Assembly (NCBI RefSeq): GCF_015353075.1
Contig: NZ_CP064187.1
Span: 620,001 to 684,000, forward strand
DNA from: Rhizobium sp. 007
GTDB taxonomy: Bacteria; Pseudomonadota; Alphaproteobacteria; Rhizobiales; Rhizobiaceae
Reading direction: 5' to 3'
Length of the DNA: 64,000 bases
Shown here: piece after piece, positions 8,593 through 18,679 of the stretch
Layout of the letters: the number at the start of each line of letters is the position of its first letter
Position numbering within the stretch: position 1 is the first letter of the stretch
Notes under the pieces: model-generated
Database searches by the model: none
Seen by the model: the letters and a program-made list of their open reading frames with translations, nothing else
What the model was told of the DNA's origin: nothing
Made by a program: the position numbers and the translations under genes

Positions 8593-10530
8593 GTGTTCGC
8601 CAACATGTCCTTGAAGGGAAAGCTTGCCGCAACCTTTGCAGCGCTGATTCTCATCTTCATTTCCGTCTCGGCCCATGTGTACAGCAAGGCGAACGCTTCG
8701 GCGGCTGCTGCTGCCGAACAGGAGAAATCGGAGCTCCTCGTCAATCACATCGACGACGCGCTGCAGGCGATGCTGGAGCAGGCCGTCAACCTGCGGGGCT
8801 TCATCCTCTTCCGCAGCGACAGCACCTATGGCGATATCTTCGCCAATCGCGAACGCATGCTGAAGGCGATTGCTGCCGCCAAGCAGACAGCTGCAGGCGA
8901 GGCGGAACTGATCGGGATGATCGACGGCATGCAGAAGGCGGCCGATCTCTATTTCCGCGAACTTGCCGAACCGCAGGCCAAGGCCCGCAAGGAAACCGAG
9001 ACGCCGATCGCAGACGTCGTCAAGATCGGTGTGAACGCCACGAAAGGACAACTCGACGGCTTCCGTCAGGCCTCCGCCAAGATCAAGGCTGTCGCCCGTG
9101 AAAAGTCGGCGGCCTTTGCCACAACCCAGCTCGACGCCAACAAGGATCTGACCTTCACGCTGATCGTCGGTGGCATCGCTGCATCGCTTGCCGCAGCCAT
9201 GCTCGCCTGGCTTCTATCACGGACCATCGCGCAGCCGATCGTCGGCATGACCGTCGCCATGGGCCGCTTGGCAGCTGGCCACAACGATATCGACGTGCCG
9301 GCGCTCGACCGCGGCGACGAAGTCGGCCTGATGGCGAAGTCGGTGCTGGTCTTCAAGGAGGCCGCAATCGAAAAGCAGCGCCTTTCCGGCGAGACGGACC
9401 GCATGCGCGACGAGGCCGAGCGCCAGCGCCAGCTCTCCGACGAGGAGAAGGCCCGCGAGGCAGCCGAGATCCGCTTTGCGATCGACAGTCTGGCGGGCGG
9501 TCTTTCGAACCTCGCCAACGGCGATGTCGCAAGCCGGATCGCAACGCCCTTCTCCGCTCACTTCGACAGCCTGCGAAACGACTTCAACCATGCCGCTGAA
9601 AAGCTTCAGTCGGCTCTCCAGGCGGTTGGCCGCAATGCCTCGGCGATCAATGCCGGCGCCGGCGAAATCCGCTCCGCCGCCGACGACCTTGCCCGCCGCA
9701 CCGAACAGCAGGCTGCTGCCGTCGAGGAAACTGCCGCAGCTCTCGAAGAGGTCACGACGACGGTCCGCGACAGCGCCAAGCGCGCCGAAGATGTCGGCCA
9801 TCTGGTCGAGCGTGCGCGTCTCGGTGCCGAGCGCTCCGGCGATGTTGTCCGCAAGGCCGTCACCGCCATGCAGCAGATCGAGAAGTCCTCGGGCGAGATC
9901 AGCAACATCATCGGCGTCATCGACGACATCGCCTTCCAGACGAACCTGCTTGCCTTGAACGCGGGCGTCGAGGCCGCCCGTGCAGGTGATGCGGGCAAGG
10001 GCTTTGCCGTCGTCGCCCAGGAGGTGCGTGAACTGGCTCAGCGCTCCGCCAACGCCGCCAAGGAGATCAAGGCGCTGATCACGACCTCAGGCGACCATGT
10101 CAACACCGGCGTCTCGCTTGTCGGTGAAACCGGCAAAGCGCTTGCCGAGATCGTGAGCGAGGTCCAGGAGATAAACCGCCATATCGGCGCGATCGTCACC
10201 GCGACGCGCGAACAGTCGATCGGCCTGCAGGAGATCAACACCGCCGTCAACAATATGGACCAGGGCACGCAGCAGAATGCTGCCATGGTCGAAGAACAAA
10301 CGGCGGCAAGCCATGCGCTGGCTCAGGAAGCCAACGCGCTGGACGCCTTGCTGCAACAGTTCAAGCTCGGCCAGGCCGCACCGGCGGCCGCGCCCCGTGC
10401 GAGTGCCGCGCAATCCGGCGCCCGCCCTGTTGCATCGCCCGCCCGCGCGCTGACCAACAAGCTCGCCAGCGCCTTCGGCGGCAAGGCGGCAACCGCCGCA
10501 GCTGTCCAAGACGATTGGACGGAATTCTGA
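8593..10530 (+). CDS. Methyl-accepting chemotaxis protein with CheR tether
   Basis: A 645-residue chemoreceptor. One membrane segment lies at about residues 10-30, a helical periplasmic region of about 150 residues follows (four-helix-bundle or CHASE3-like, not a Cache domain), then a second membrane segment (about 186-208), HAMP, a second HAMP-like unit and the signalling domain with [22 protein letters not shown]. The C-terminus is DDWTEF after an Ala/Pro-rich linker. This resembles the CheR/CheB-binding pentapeptide of high-abundance receptors. I chose the GTG at 8593 because AGGAG lies about 9 bases upstream; the ATG at 8605 has no suitable site. The signalling half is closely similar to that of the receptor at 4102, which marks them as paralogues. 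Confidence 0.93.
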   Translation: MFANMSLKGKLAATFAALILIFISVSAHVYSKANASAAAAAEQEKSELLVNHIDDALQAMLEQAVNLRGFILFRSDSTYGDIFANRERMLKAIAAAKQTAAGEAELIGMIDGMQKAADLYFRELAEPQAKARKETETPIADVVKIGVNATKGQLDGFRQASAKIKAVAREKSAAFATTQLDANKDLTFTLIVGGIAASLAAAMLAWLLSRTIAQPIVGMTVAMGRLAAGHNDIDVPALDRGDEVGLMAKSVLVFKEAAIEKQRLSGETDRMRDEAERQRQLSDEEKAREAAEIRFAIDSLAGGLSNLANGDVASRIATPFSAHFDSLRNDFNHAAEKLQSALQAVGRNASAINAGAGEIRSAADDLARRTEQQAAAVEETAAALEEVTTTVRDSAKRAEDVGHLVERARLGAERSGDVVRKAVTAMQQIEKSSGEISNIIGVIDDIAFQTNLLALNAGVEAARAGDAGKGFAVVAQEVRELAQRSANAAKEIKALITTSGDHVNTGVSLVGETGKALAEIVSEVQEINRHIGAIVTATREQSIGLQEINTAVNNMDQGTQQNAAMVEEQTAASHALAQEANALDALLQQFKLGQAAPAAAPRASAAQSGARPVASPARALTNKLASAFGGKAATAAAVQDDWTEF

Positions 10531-10557
10531 GATCGTTGATCGATCTGGCATATAAGA

Positions 10558-10585
10558 GGGGCGGCCGGTTTGGCCGCCCTTCTCG
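10558..10585 (+). terminator. Intrinsic terminator of the second chemoreceptor
   Basis: GGGCGGCC-ggttt-GGCCGCCC followed by TTCTCGTTGTT forms an 8-pair G/C stem with a moderately T-rich tail 28 bases after the receptor stop. It also separates the receptor from the AraC remnant on the other strand. Confidence 0.75.
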
Positions 10586-10595
10586 TTGTTGCGTG

Positions 10596-11011
10596 CTAAA
10601 TGCCGTCGATGCCGCGCATCCGCTCGACGTCGCGTTTCGGTGGCATATGGGCGAACCGGACATAGTCGCCGCTGAACTGGGACGGGCTGTCGTAGCCGAC
10701 GCGAAATCCCGCTTCGGCCGCCGTCGCCTTCGACGATCATGATGCGCCGCGCCTCCTGCAGCCTGATCTGCGCACGAAATCGATTGCGCGGCCATCTGGT
10801 TCAGTCGGCTTTCGCCATTGGCGATCTGCTCAAGCAGACCCGCCTGCGACCCGCTCAGCAGCGTGTACAGGATCTCGCCTTCGAAAAGGCGGTGCCAGGA
10901 CCTCCGCATCTTCCGGCGCGCGCGCAGCAATCGGACACCTGCGTCGATAAGATGCGGCGTCGCCACGCTGACTCTTGCGGCTGACCTGCCGCCGCCTCGG
11001 TGCGGCCGCAT
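10596..11011 (-). pseudogene. Decayed AraC-family regulator
   Basis: Fragments of an AraC-type regulator can be read on the minus strand in different frames. Near the 5' side are the pieces LIDAGVRLL, LFEGEILYTLLSGSQAGLL and GESRLNQ, typical of the AraC N-terminal domain that precedes the DNA-binding region. Next, in another frame, come QIRLQEARRIMIVEG and then GFRVGYDSPSQFSGDYV and MPPKRDVERMRGIDG, which are the second helix-turn-helix and end of the family, closing at a TAG at 10596-10598. The N-terminal third, the first helix-turn-helix and parts between are missing, and at least two frame changes are needed. No ribosome-binding site or intact start is seen. This is a gene relic, not a sequencing slip. 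Confidence 0.85.
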
Positions 11012-11077
11012 ACCGGACGGAAAAAGTAGATTGGTAGATTTGGGGCGCCTGAGCGCTGCCGAAGGCTCCGGATGGCG

Positions 11078-12994
11078 TCAGCCCGCAACCCCCACGGCCG
11101 CGCCGTGGCCGAGTGTCCGGAAGACGGTGGAAACGATGCCTGCGCGGTCGAGGCCGGCATGGGCGTTCATCACCTCTGGTTTCGCCTGCTCCATCCAGAT
11201 ATCGGGCATGGTGAGCGAGCGGACCTTCAGGCCGCTTTCGAGCAGGCCTTCCATCGCGAGGAAATGCAGCACATGACTGCCAAAGCCGCCGATGGCGCCT
11301 TCTTCGACGGTGATCAGCATTTCGTGGTGGCGGGCGAGCTGGCGGATCAGGCCGTGGTCCAGCGGCTTGGCGAAGCGCGCATCGGCAACCGTGGTCGAAA
11401 GGCCGGCAGCCTCAAGATCTTCGGCCGCAAGCAGGCAGTCCGCGAGCCGCGAGCCGAAGGAGAGCAGCGCAACCTTGGTGCCCTCCTTGACGATGCGGCC
11501 CTCGCCGATCTGCAGGATTTTGCCGCGAGTCGGCATTTCGACGCCGACACCTTCGCCGCGTGGATAACGGAATGAAATCGGGCCGGCGTCATAAGCCGCC
11601 GCCGTACGCACCATGTGCTTCAGTTCCGCCTCGTCGGCCGCAGCCATGACGACGAATCCGGGAAGCGTCGCAAGGAATGTCGTGTCGAAGGAGCCCGCAT
11701 GCGTCGGGCCGTCGGCGCCGACGAAACCAGCGCGGTCGATCGGGAAACGGACCGGCAGGCCCTGGATTGCGACATCGTGGACGACCTGGTCGTAGGCGCG
11801 CTGCAAGAAGGTGGAATAGAGCGCCGCAAACGGCTTGTAACCCTCGGTGGCGAGGCCGGCCGCGAAGGTGACGGCATGCTGCTCGGCGATGCCGACATCG
11901 AAACAGCGGGCAGGAAAGACTTCGGCAAGCTTGTCCAGGCCAGTGCCGTTCGGCATGGCCGCCGTGATGCCGACGATCTTGTCGTCGAGCGTTGCCTCCT
12001 GCACCAGCGCCTCGGCGAAGACGCTCGTATAGCTCGGCGCGTTCGGCTTCACCTTGGCCTGCGCCCCGGTGATGACGTCGAACTTGTTGACGCCGTGGTA
12101 CTTGTCGGCGGCGGCTTCGGCAGGCGGATAACCCTTGCCCTTCTGCGTGACGACGTGGATCAGCACCGGACCTTCGGCGTTGTCGCGCACATTGCGCAGC
12201 ACTGGGAGCAGATGCTCGAAGGAATGACCATCGATCGGGCCGATATGGTAGAAGCCCATTTCCTCGAACATGGTGCCGCCAGTGACATAGCCTCGCGCAT
12301 GCTCGACGGCGCGGGTGAGCGCCCGGTCGACTTTCTTGCCGAGATAAGCCGTCAGCTTCTTGCCGAAATCGCGAAAGCCCATATAGGTCCGTCCGGAGGC
12401 GAGACGGGCGAGATAGGCGCTCATGGCACCCGTCGGCGGGGCAATCGACATATCGTTGTCGTTGAGGATGACGATGAGCCGCGCATCGAGCGCGCCGGCA
12501 TTGTTCAGCGCCTCGTAAGCCATGCCGGCCGACATGGCGCCGTCGCCGATGACGGCAATCACGCGCCGGTCTGTCTCGCTGAGTTCCGCGGCGACCGCCA
12601 TGCCGAGACCCGCGGAAATCGAGGTCGATGAGTGCGCCGCCCCGAAGGGATCGTATTCGCTCTCGGCGCGCCGCGTGAACCCGGAAAGGCCGCCTTCCTG
12701 ACGCAGCGTGCGGATCCGCTCGCGGCGGCCGGTAAGGATCTTGTGCGGATAACACTGGTGGCCGACGTCGAAGATCAACCGGTCCTCGGGCGTATCGAAG
12801 ACGCTGTGGATGGCGATCGTCAGTTCGACGACGCCGAGACCCGCGCCCAGATGTCCGCCGGTGCGCGAGACCGCATCGATCATCTCGTCTCGGACTTCGC
12901 GCGCAAGCTGCGGCAGGTCACGATCCTCGAGCTTGCGCAGGTCGGCGGGATATTTGACCTGGTCGAGCAGCGGGGTTTTCGGCTGATGTGTCAC
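11078..12994 (-). CDS. dxs: 1-deoxy-D-xylulose-5-phosphate synthase
   Basis: A 638-residue thiamine-diphosphate enzyme that condenses pyruvate and glyceraldehyde 3-phosphate, the first step of the methylerythritol-phosphate pathway to isoprenoids and also a precursor source for thiamine and pyridoxal. The cofactor motif begins with GDG at residues 150-152 and ends at NDND about 30 residues later. The transketolase-like central part shows [15 protein letters not shown] and [16 protein letters not shown]. The start is GTG at 12994 and the length is normal for the family. The later pathway gene ispH lies at 43.7 kb in this window. Pirin, SDR, xseB and deacetylase genes follow upstream on the same strand with small gaps, but I cannot show that they form one transcript. 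Confidence 0.97.
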   Translation of the reverse strand: MTHQPKTPLLDQVKYPADLRKLEDRDLPQLAREVRDEMIDAVSRTGGHLGAGLGVVELTIAIHSVFDTPEDRLIFDVGHQCYPHKILTGRRERIRTLRQEGGLSGFTRRAESEYDPFGAAHSSTSISAGLGMAVAAELSETDRRVIAVIGDGAMSAGMAYEALNNAGALDARLIVILNDNDMSIAPPTGAMSAYLARLASGRTYMGFRDFGKKLTAYLGKKVDRALTRAVEHARGYVTGGTMFEEMGFYHIGPIDGHSFEHLLPVLRNVRDNAEGPVLIHVVTQKGKGYPPAEAAADKYHGVNKFDVITGAQAKVKPNAPSYTSVFAEALVQEATLDDKIVGITAAMPNGTGLDKLAEVFPARCFDVGIAEQHAVTFAAGLATEGYKPFAALYSTFLQRAYDQVVHDVAIQGLPVRFPIDRAGFVGADGPTHAGSFDTTFLATLPGFVVMAAADEAELKHMVRTAAAYDAGPISFRYPRGEGVGVEMPTRGKILQIGEGRIVKEGTKVALLSFGSRLADCLLAAEDLEAAGLSTTVADARFAKPLDHGLIRQLARHHEMLITVEEGAIGGFGSHVLHFLAMEGLLESGLKVRSLTMPDIWMEQAKPEVMNAHAGLDRAGIVSTVFRTLGHGAAVGVAG

Positions 12995-13095
12995 GGGCGG
13001 GAGCTCTTTCTTATGGTTCTTGCTTTGCTTATTCGATTAGATTGCGGCAAAACAAGTGCATTTCAAGAACCGCAACCCCATAATTCTAAAGGAGT

Positions 13096-14019
13096 TCATC
13101 CTTCAGGCAAAGGTACGAATTCCTCTTCGTCCCCCGGAACGATGTCGAAGCGGCCGGTGCGCCACTCCTCCTTCGCCATCTCGATACGCTCCTTGGAGGA
13201 GGAAACGAAGTTCCACCAGATGTACCGCTTCGAATTCAGCGCCGCACCCCCAAAGAGCATCAGATGACAGCCCGCAGGACCTGCCTCAAGCGTGATCGCG
13301 TCGCCTGGCCGGAAGACGAGCAGCTGATCCGCGGCAAAGCGGTCGCCGGCGATGATGACTTCGCCCGAAAGCACATAGGCTGCGCGCTCTTCATGGGCCA
13401 CGCCGAAGGGGAACCTGGCGCCTGGTTCAATATCGAGGTCGGCATAGAGCGTGTCCGAAAACACCTTAACCGGCGACGTCATGCCTTCGAAGGAGCCGAT
13501 GACGACGCGCCCTCTGACGCCACGTTCATAGATCAGCGGCATCTCGCTTTTTTCCGTATGGGCAAAGGAGGGGTCGATTTCTTCCTTGTCGTCCGGTAGT
13601 GCCAGCCAGGTCTGCAGGCCCGACATCAGCAACGGGTGACCACGCAGATTGTCGGGCGTGCGCTCCGAATGCACGATGCCGCGTCCGGCCGTCATCAGGT
13701 TGATGTCGCCGGGCCGTATCACCTTCTCGGTACCAAGACTGTCCATATGCCGGATTTCGCCATCGAAAAGGTAGGTGACTGTCGACAATCCGATATGCGG
13801 ATGCGGCTTCACATCCAGCGCCTCGCCAGGCTTCAGAATCGCCGGTCCCATCCGGTCGAAGAAGATGAACGGCCCCACCAGCCGCCGCTGGCGCGTCGGA
13901 AGCGCCCGCCGCACCTGAAAACCGCCGATATCGCTGGTGCGCGGAATGATCAGATTCTCGATGGCGTCGCAGGCGAAGGCGTCACCGGGCAACGGGTCTT
14001 TACCGGGGAAGAAGGACAT
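13096..14019 (-). CDS. Pirin family protein
   Basis: A 307-residue bicupin of the pirin family. The first cupin shows the conserved metal-binding segment DVKPHPHIGLSTVTYLFDGE and then the downstream HSE in GRGIVHSERT; these histidines and the glutamate bind iron in known pirins. The C-terminal cupin is degenerate, as usual. Bacterial pirins act as quercetin dioxygenases or as regulatory partners of metabolic enzymes, and the role here cannot be told from context. It shares strand and short spacing with the SDR gene upstream at 14092-14859. Confidence 0.9.
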   Translation of the reverse strand: MSFFPGKDPLPGDAFACDAIENLIIPRTSDIGGFQVRRALPTRQRRLVGPFIFFDRMGPAILKPGEALDVKPHPHIGLSTVTYLFDGEIRHMDSLGTEKVIRPGDINLMTAGRGIVHSERTPDNLRGHPLLMSGLQTWLALPDDKEEIDPSFAHTEKSEMPLIYERGVRGRVVIGSFEGMTSPVKVFSDTLYADLDIEPGARFPFGVAHEERAAYVLSGEVIIAGDRFAADQLLVFRPGDAITLEAGPAGCHLMLFGGAALNSKRYIWWNFVSSSKERIEMAKEEWRTGRFDIVPGDEEEFVPLPEG

Positions 14020-14091
14020 GGCGGTTCTCCGAGCACGAGGGCGCGACCAGCAATAGCGCCTGGAGGGCCGCCGCGAAAGGGTTCATGTTCG

Positions 14092-14859
14092 TCAGATGGC
14101 TGTGAAGCCGTTATCGACGAAGAGATGGGCGCCGTTGACGAAGCTGGATTCGTCGCTCGCCAAATAGAGCGCCGCCCTCGCCACATCTTCCGGCTCGCCG
14201 ATCCTCCCCTGCTGCGCAGCAATCGCGGCGTCGGAAACATCGACCCCAAACGCCTGTAAGTCGGCCACCTCACGAAGGCCGTGCGGCGTGCGGATGAAGC
14301 CGGGGCAGACAGCATTGCAACGGATGTTGCGGTCGCGGAATTCCACCGCAATCGCTCGCGCGAACATATGCACTGCACCCTTGGTCGTGTCATAGAGCAC
14401 TTCCATCGGCGTCGCGGCAACGGCGGAGATGGACGAGGTACAGACGATCGATCCGCCGCCTGCCGAAATCATCTTCGGCAACACGGCCTTTGTCATCAGG
14501 AACATCGAGCGCACGTTGACGGCATGCAGCCAATCCCATTCCTCAAGCGTCGTTTCCAGGAACGGCTTGATGACGATGGTGCCCGCATGATTGAAGAGCA
14601 CGGTAACGGCGCCATAGCGCTCCTCGATACCGGCAACGGCCGTGTTCACCGCTTTCTCGTCGGAAACGTCGGCAATCCAGTAATCGGCTTCACCGCCTGC
14701 ATCCCGGATGGCCGTGGCGGTCTGCGCCGCCGCCTCGCCATTGCGGTCTATGATCGCGACACGAGCGCCTTCGGCCGCAAACAGCTTTGACGCTGCGCCG
14801 CCCATCCCGGTCGCACCGCCCGAGATGATGGCAACCTTGCTCTTCAGCCTATCCGTCAT
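14092..14859 (-). CDS. SDR family oxidoreductase
   Basis: A 255-residue classical short-chain dehydrogenase. The NAD(P)-binding glycine motif is GGATGMGGAASKLFA near the N-terminus, the active-site serine lies in VCTSSISAVAA, and the catalytic YxxxK reads YDTTKGAVHMFARA. The C-terminal part (DESSFVNGAHLFVDNGFTAI) matches the family's usual end. The open frame continues to 15045, but the ATG at 14859 gives the standard MTDRLKSKVAIISGG, with AGAGGGAA just upstream. The substrate is unknown; enzymes of this type act on sugars, polyols or hydroxy-acids. Confidence 0.92.
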   Translation of the reverse strand: MTDRLKSKVAIISGGATGMGGAASKLFAAEGARVAIIDRNGEAAAQTATAIRDAGGEADYWIADVSDEKAVNTAVAGIEERYGAVTVLFNHAGTIVIKPFLETTLEEWDWLHAVNVRSMFLMTKAVLPKMISAGGGSIVCTSSISAVAATPMEVLYDTTKGAVHMFARAIAVEFRDRNIRCNAVCPGFIRTPHGLREVADLQAFGVDVSDAAIAAQQGRIGEPEDVARAALYLASDESSFVNGAHLFVDNGFTAI

Positions 14860-14947
14860 TCTGAACTGTTCCCTCTGCTGTTGTGTGGGGGATGTTAGAC
14901 TGACGATTTGCTTCCGGCCAGAAGTCCTGGGAGAATGTTTTAAGGGC

Positions 14948-15199
14948 TCACGCCCCGTCAAGCGGCTCCGTGCCCTGCGGTTTGCCGGCGCGGTCGAGCC
15001 GGATCTTCTCGATGCGGTTTTCGGCCGCCGAAAGCAGCGTCTCACAATGCTTCTTCAGCGCTTCGCCGCGCTCGTAGATCTCGATGGATTCATCGAGCGC
15101 CACGTCGCCGCGCTCCAGGCGGGCCACGATGCTTTCGAGTTCGGCAACCGCCTTTTCGAAGGAAAGACCGGAAACCTCCGGCTTGGCGCTGTCAGTCAT
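14948..15199 (-). CDS. xseB: Exodeoxyribonuclease VII small subunit
   Basis: An 83-residue protein of the XseB family, the small subunit of the nuclease that degrades single-stranded DNA from both ends. The family signature is plain: [34 protein letters not shown]. It is all-helical and of normal length. The ATG at 15199 lies 2 bases after the stop of the deacetylase gene; a TTG two codons earlier would overlap that stop. AAGG inside the end of the previous gene serves as ribosome-binding site, so translation is probably coupled. The large subunit xseA is not in the window. Confidence 0.95.
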   Translation of the reverse strand: MTDSAKPEVSGLSFEKAVAELESIVARLERGDVALDESIEIYERGEALKKHCETLLSAAENRIEKIRLDRAGKPQGTEPLDGA

Positions 15200-15201
15200 A
15201 C

Positions 15202-16137
15202 TCAACCCTTCATCAATCGAAGCACATGCAGGCCTGCCGATTCGGCAAGCCCTTCCAGATCATAGCCGCCTTCCAGCAGGCTGACGACCCGGTTGGAGGC
15301 GCTTTTGTCGGCTATCTCCAGCAATCGTCCAGTCGCCCAGTCGAAATCCTCGCCGACGAGATTGATCTGCGCCAAGGGATCGCGGTGATGCGCGTCGAAG
15401 CCGGCAGAGATGATGATGAGGTCCGGCCGGAAATCGACAAGCGCCGGCAGCACGCGCGATTTGAATGCCTCGCGGAAATGATCGCTGCCGACATTCGGCG
15501 AAAGCGGCGCATTGATGATCGTGCCGTGCTTGCCGCTTTCGTCCTTCGCTCCCGATCCCGGATAGAGCGGCATCTGATGCGTCGAGCAGAAGAGCACGGA
15601 GGCGTCGTCCCAGAAGATGTCCTGCGTGCCGTTGCCGTGGTGCACGTCCCAATCGACGATCGCGACACGCTCGGCGCCATGGCGCCTCTGGGCATGGCGC
15701 GCGGCGATCGCCGCATTGTTGAAGAAGCAGAAGCCCATCGCCGTCATCTTCTCCGCGTGATGCCCCGGCGGGCGGGCGGCGACGAAGACGTTGTCGGCCT
15801 TGCCGGTGAAGACGTCATCCACCGCAGCCATGGCCGCACCGACGCCCGTCAGCGCCGCCTGCAGGCTTTTCGGGCTCGCATAGGTATCGGCCTCGATCTG
15901 GTTGATCTCGCCGTCTTCTTCGGGAATCTGGCGCATGACGGCGCGCAGATGTTCCTCGGGATGGGCAAGCAGCACGGCCTCCTCGTTCGCCTGCGGCGCC
16001 TCCTTGCGCTCCAGCCGCTCGAAATTCGGATGGCCGAGCGCGACGTTGATTGCCCGCATCCGGTCCGGCCGCTCGGGATGGCCCGCGGGCGTGACATGTT
16101 CGAGAAAGATCGGGTGTTCGTAAAGGCGGGTGCTCAT
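15202..16137 (-). CDS. Histone deacetylase family protein
   Basis: A 311-residue zinc-dependent deacylase of the class II HDAC/acetylpolyamine amidohydrolase superfamily. Visible active-site segments are RPPGHHAE (catalytic histidine pair), [15 protein letters not shown] (zinc ligands Asp and His) and [12 protein letters not shown] (third zinc ligand). Bacterial members remove acetyl or other acyl groups from small amines or proteins. I chose the ATG at 16137 ([27 protein letters not shown]), the common start of the family, rather than the upstream in-frame codon at 16167. It is translationally linked to xseB. Confidence 0.93.
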   Translation of the reverse strand: MSTRLYEHPIFLEHVTPAGHPERPDRMRAINVALGHPNFERLERKEAPQANEEAVLLAHPEEHLRAVMRQIPEEDGEINQIEADTYASPKSLQAALTGVGAAMAAVDDVFTGKADNVFVAARPPGHHAEKMTAMGFCFFNNAAIAARHAQRRHGAERVAIVDWDVHHGNGTQDIFWDDASVLFCSTHQMPLYPGSGAKDESGKHGTIINAPLSPNVGSDHFREAFKSRVLPALVDFRPDLIIISAGFDAHHRDPLAQINLVGEDFDWATGRLLEIADKSASNRVVSLLEGGYDLEGLAESAGLHVLRLMKG

Positions 16138-16299
16138 GCGGATACTCTTATCGCTTGCCCCAGTCATGATCCACAGCAGATGGCGCGAATGCCGGCAATT
16201 TCAACATACGCGCGGTGTCGTGCGCATGTTACCTCCACCGTTTACTTCGGCCTGTGTCGCCATTAGTCTTTCAGCAGGGAAGTGAGGATAGGCAGGCAG

Positions 16300-16701
16300 A
16301 TGGCAAAATCAGCGCGCTCGAACGTAGCGGAAATACGTGTGCCGTTTCGGGATGTCGACATGCATGGTGAGATGTTCATCTCGTCCTATATTTCCTATGC
16401 CGAATCCGTACTTGCAAATTTCTGGCTGACGCGGCCGGAAGTGGAAGGCGAGCCAATTTATACTGCAAGCAAGATTTCCTGCATCCTGCACCGGCCCTTG
16501 CACTACGACGAACTGATGGAATTCACCACTGCGGTCGACAAGATCGGCGTTCGCTCCGTCGGCTTTCTGATTGCCGTCGAGGCGGAAGGCGAACGCGCCG
16601 CCGAGGTCGAGATTATCTGGCAGGCGCGCAATCGCGAAGACCTGTCGCCGGCCGCGCTCCCTGAAGAAACGCGCGACTGGCTTTACACCTTCGTTGATTA
16701 G
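16300..16701 (+). CDS. Hotdog-fold acyl-CoA thioesterase
   Basis: A 133-residue single hotdog-domain protein of the 4-hydroxybenzoyl-CoA thioesterase/YbgC group, expected to hydrolyse an acyl-CoA in the cytoplasm. The characteristic N-terminal segment is VPFRDVDMHGEMFISSYISYAE, where the aspartate in DVDMHG aligns with the catalytic acid of the family. The ATG at 16300 (MAKSARSNVAEIRV) is preferred; an in-frame GTG lies 18 bases upstream. It is divergent from the deacetylase gene and convergent with bioY. The substrate is not known. Confidence 0.88.
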   Translation: MAKSARSNVAEIRVPFRDVDMHGEMFISSYISYAESVLANFWLTRPEVEGEPIYTASKISCILHRPLHYDELMEFTTAVDKIGVRSVGFLIAVEAEGERAAEVEIIWQARNREDLSPAALPEETRDWLYTFVD

Positions 16702-16710
16702 GCTCCGATC

Positions 16711-17277
16711 CTAAGCACGTGCAGGCAGCAGCGGATAGCCGACCATGACGGCGCGGCCGGCGAGCGCTGCGACGAACGCCTTGATGACATCGCCGGGGAC
16801 GAAGGCCATCGAGCCGACGAACGCCTGTTGCAGGCCGACGCCGGCAGCGACCGCGAGATAGGCGATCCCGAAAGCATAGAGAACGACGATGCCGCCGATC
16901 GCGGATGCGAGGAAGAAGCCGACCGTTTGCACGAGGCCGGACTGCTCGGCCTTCACCAGGCGCTCGGCGACATAGCCGGTGACGAAGGCGGCAAAGAGCC
17001 AGCCGATGAGGAAGCCGGTCGTCGGTGCGGCAAATGCCGCAAGGCCGCCGCGGCCGCCTGAAAGCACCGGAAGGCCGATCGCAACAAGAACAAGCACGAT
17101 CAGGACGGCGATCGCGCCGCGGCGCGCGCCGAGCACGACGCCTGCCATCATGACGCCAAGCGACTGCGCGGTGATCGGCACCGGAATGAAGCCGAGCGTG
17201 ATCGGCGGCAGAATGCCGAGCGCCACGATGATTGCGGCAAAGAGGGCTGAGAGAACGAGGTCGCGGGTGCTCATCAT
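16711..17277 (-). CDS. bioY: Biotin transporter substrate-binding component BioY
   Basis: A 188-residue integral membrane protein, the S component that binds biotin in the energy-coupling-factor transporter BioMNY. It has about six hydrophobic segments and the BioY segments GFIPVPITAQSLGVMMAGVVLG and GRGGLAAFAAPTTGFLIGWL. It is last in the operon bioM-bioN-bioY, 21 bases after bioN. Two adjacent ATG codons (17277 and 17274) could start it. BioY alone can take up biotin in some bacteria, while the M and N partners give high-affinity ATP-driven uptake. Confidence 0.96.
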   Translation of the reverse strand: MMSTRDLVLSALFAAIIVALGILPPITLGFIPVPITAQSLGVMMAGVVLGARRGAIAVLIVLVLVAIGLPVLSGGRGGLAAFAAPTTGFLIGWLFAAFVTGYVAERLVKAEQSGLVQTVGFFLASAIGGIVVLYAFGIAYLAVAAGVGLQQAFVGSMAFVPGDVIKAFVAALAGRAVMVGYPLLPARA

Positions 17278-17298
17278 GGGCTCCGTGTTTACAGAATG

Positions 17299-17907
17299 TT
17301 AACTGACATGCCGCCGAACGCCGCGCGCGTCAATCGCTGCGGCAATATTATCTGCATCTCTGAGCGTGAGGATGATCAGCGGCGCAAGCACCGTGACGGG
17401 CCGCACCTTAATGCCGCGGGCTGCATGCGCCTCCTTGATCGCCTGGTAGCGGCCAAGGATTTCCGGCACGAAACGGACGACGAGACCGACCGCAAGTCCG
17501 ACATCGTTCGCCGCCACCAGGCCGGCCCGCTCCAATGGGCGGGCAAGCAGCGTGATCTCGTCGATGAACTCGCTGATCGTCGTTGTTGCCGTCACCGCCG
17601 CCGCAAAGAGCATCAGCGCCGTCAGCCGCAGCAGCGCCTCGACCGCGCCATGCCAGGGATTGAAGGCGAGGCTGAAAAGTGCCACGACGAGGATCGTCAG
17701 CAGCACGGGCTTCAGCCGTGCAATCGCCTGCCCGAAAGGCAGGCCGAGGCTGAAATAGACGGCCCCTGTTATCAGCACGCCAAGCGAAAGCAGCGGAATG
17801 TTGCGGGTGGTGAAGAGAATGACGCCGAGGATCGCAAGAACAAGCAGCTTCGAGCGCGCCGGAAGCCGGTGCATGATGCTGGTTCCCTCGACATAAAGCG
17901 ATTGCAT
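17299..17907 (-). CDS. bioN: Energy-coupling factor transmembrane protein BioN
   Basis: A 202-residue membrane protein, the T component that couples the BioM ATPase to BioY. Four to five hydrophobic segments are visible. The C-terminal cytoplasmic helix segment (AHAARGIKV, then AIDARGVRR) carries the Ala-Arg-Gly motifs that contact the ATPase in ECF T components. The start codon overlaps the bioM stop by one base (TGATG), a clear sign of coupling. The context, between bioM and bioY, fixes the assignment to biotin rather than cobalt or another vitamin. Confidence 0.95.
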   Translation of the reverse strand: MQSLYVEGTSIMHRLPARSKLLVLAILGVILFTTRNIPLLSLGVLITGAVYFSLGLPFGQAIARLKPVLLTILVVALFSLAFNPWHGAVEALLRLTALMLFAAAVTATTTISEFIDEITLLARPLERAGLVAANDVGLAVGLVVRFVPEILGRYQAIKEAHAARGIKVRPVTVLAPLIILTLRDADNIAAAIDARGVRRHVS

Positions 17908-18581
17908 CAGGCGGTAATCTCCCGGTAGCGCGCGATTGCCTCGGCCGCCGGCGCATCGGCGGCAAGCCTGCCCTCGTGGAAGAGCAGGACGCGGCCGAAA
18001 TCCGCGACCAGTTCCAGATCATGGCTGATCACGATGGCGTTTTCAGGCAGGCCCTCGATGATCTTCTGCACCAATGCGCGATTCTTGAGATCGAGCTGGT
18101 TCGTCGGCTCGTCGAGGATCAGGATATCCGGGCCGGTCACCAGAACCGCGCAGAGGGCGGCGATCTGCAGCTCGCCGCCAGAAAGCTCGTGCGCCCGGCG
18201 CGCTGCCAGATGGGCGGCATCGAAGCGGCCGAGTGCAGCTTCAACCTTCGCTTCGATCTCGGCCTTCGAGAAGCCGCGGCCCTTCAATCCGAAGGCAATG
18301 TCGTCGCGCACGATCGGCAGGATGATCTGGTTCTGCGGCTGCTGGAAGATGAAGCCGACATCCGGAAGGGCCGAATGGGAGTCGGCCGTGTCCCGGCCAT
18401 TGACGATCACGCGTCCGGCTGTCGGCTTCGTCAGACCATTGATCAGCCGCGCGAAAGTGGTCTTTCCCGAACCGTTGAGGCCGATTACGCCGATGCGGTT
18501 TTCCGTGAGAGTGAGGGTCAGCGGCGAGAGCGCTTCGCGCGCCCCATAAGTGACTGCAGCCCCTTCGAAACGGATCTCCAA
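17907..18581 (-). CDS. bioM: Energy-coupling factor ATP-binding protein BioM
   Basis: A 224-residue ABC ATPase that powers biotin uptake. The Walker A motif is GLNGSGKTT, the signature is LSGGELQ, and Walker B is ILILDEPTNQLD, followed by the switch histidine in VISHDLELV. It is the first gene of bioMNY and starts at 18581. The upstream 100 bases, shared with a divergent gene, should hold the promoter. I looked for a BioR-type operator (TTATCTATAA) there and found no convincing match. Confidence 0.95.
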   Translation of the reverse strand: MEIRFEGAAVTYGAREALSPLTLTLTENRIGVIGLNGSGKTTFARLINGLTKPTAGRVIVNGRDTADSHSALPDVGFIFQQPQNQIILPIVRDDIAFGLKGRGFSKAEIEAKVEAALGRFDAAHLAARRAHELSGGELQIAALCAVLVTGPDILILDEPTNQLDLKNRALVQKIIEGLPENAIVISHDLELVADFGRVLLFHEGRLAADAPAAEAIARYREITA

Positions 18582-18679
18582 ATCATTCCCCTGTCACCAT
18601 CCGATGCTGCTTCTATAGCCGCAGCGTCAAAAGTGCAAAACCGGGTGGCTAGGAACATTTTCCCGAATATGATGTGCCC

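Noticed and set aside
18582..18679. A possible BioR operator upstream of bioM (around TTCTATAG at 18611).
   Set aside because: It matches only the central part of the TTATCTATAA consensus, so the chance of a random match is high.
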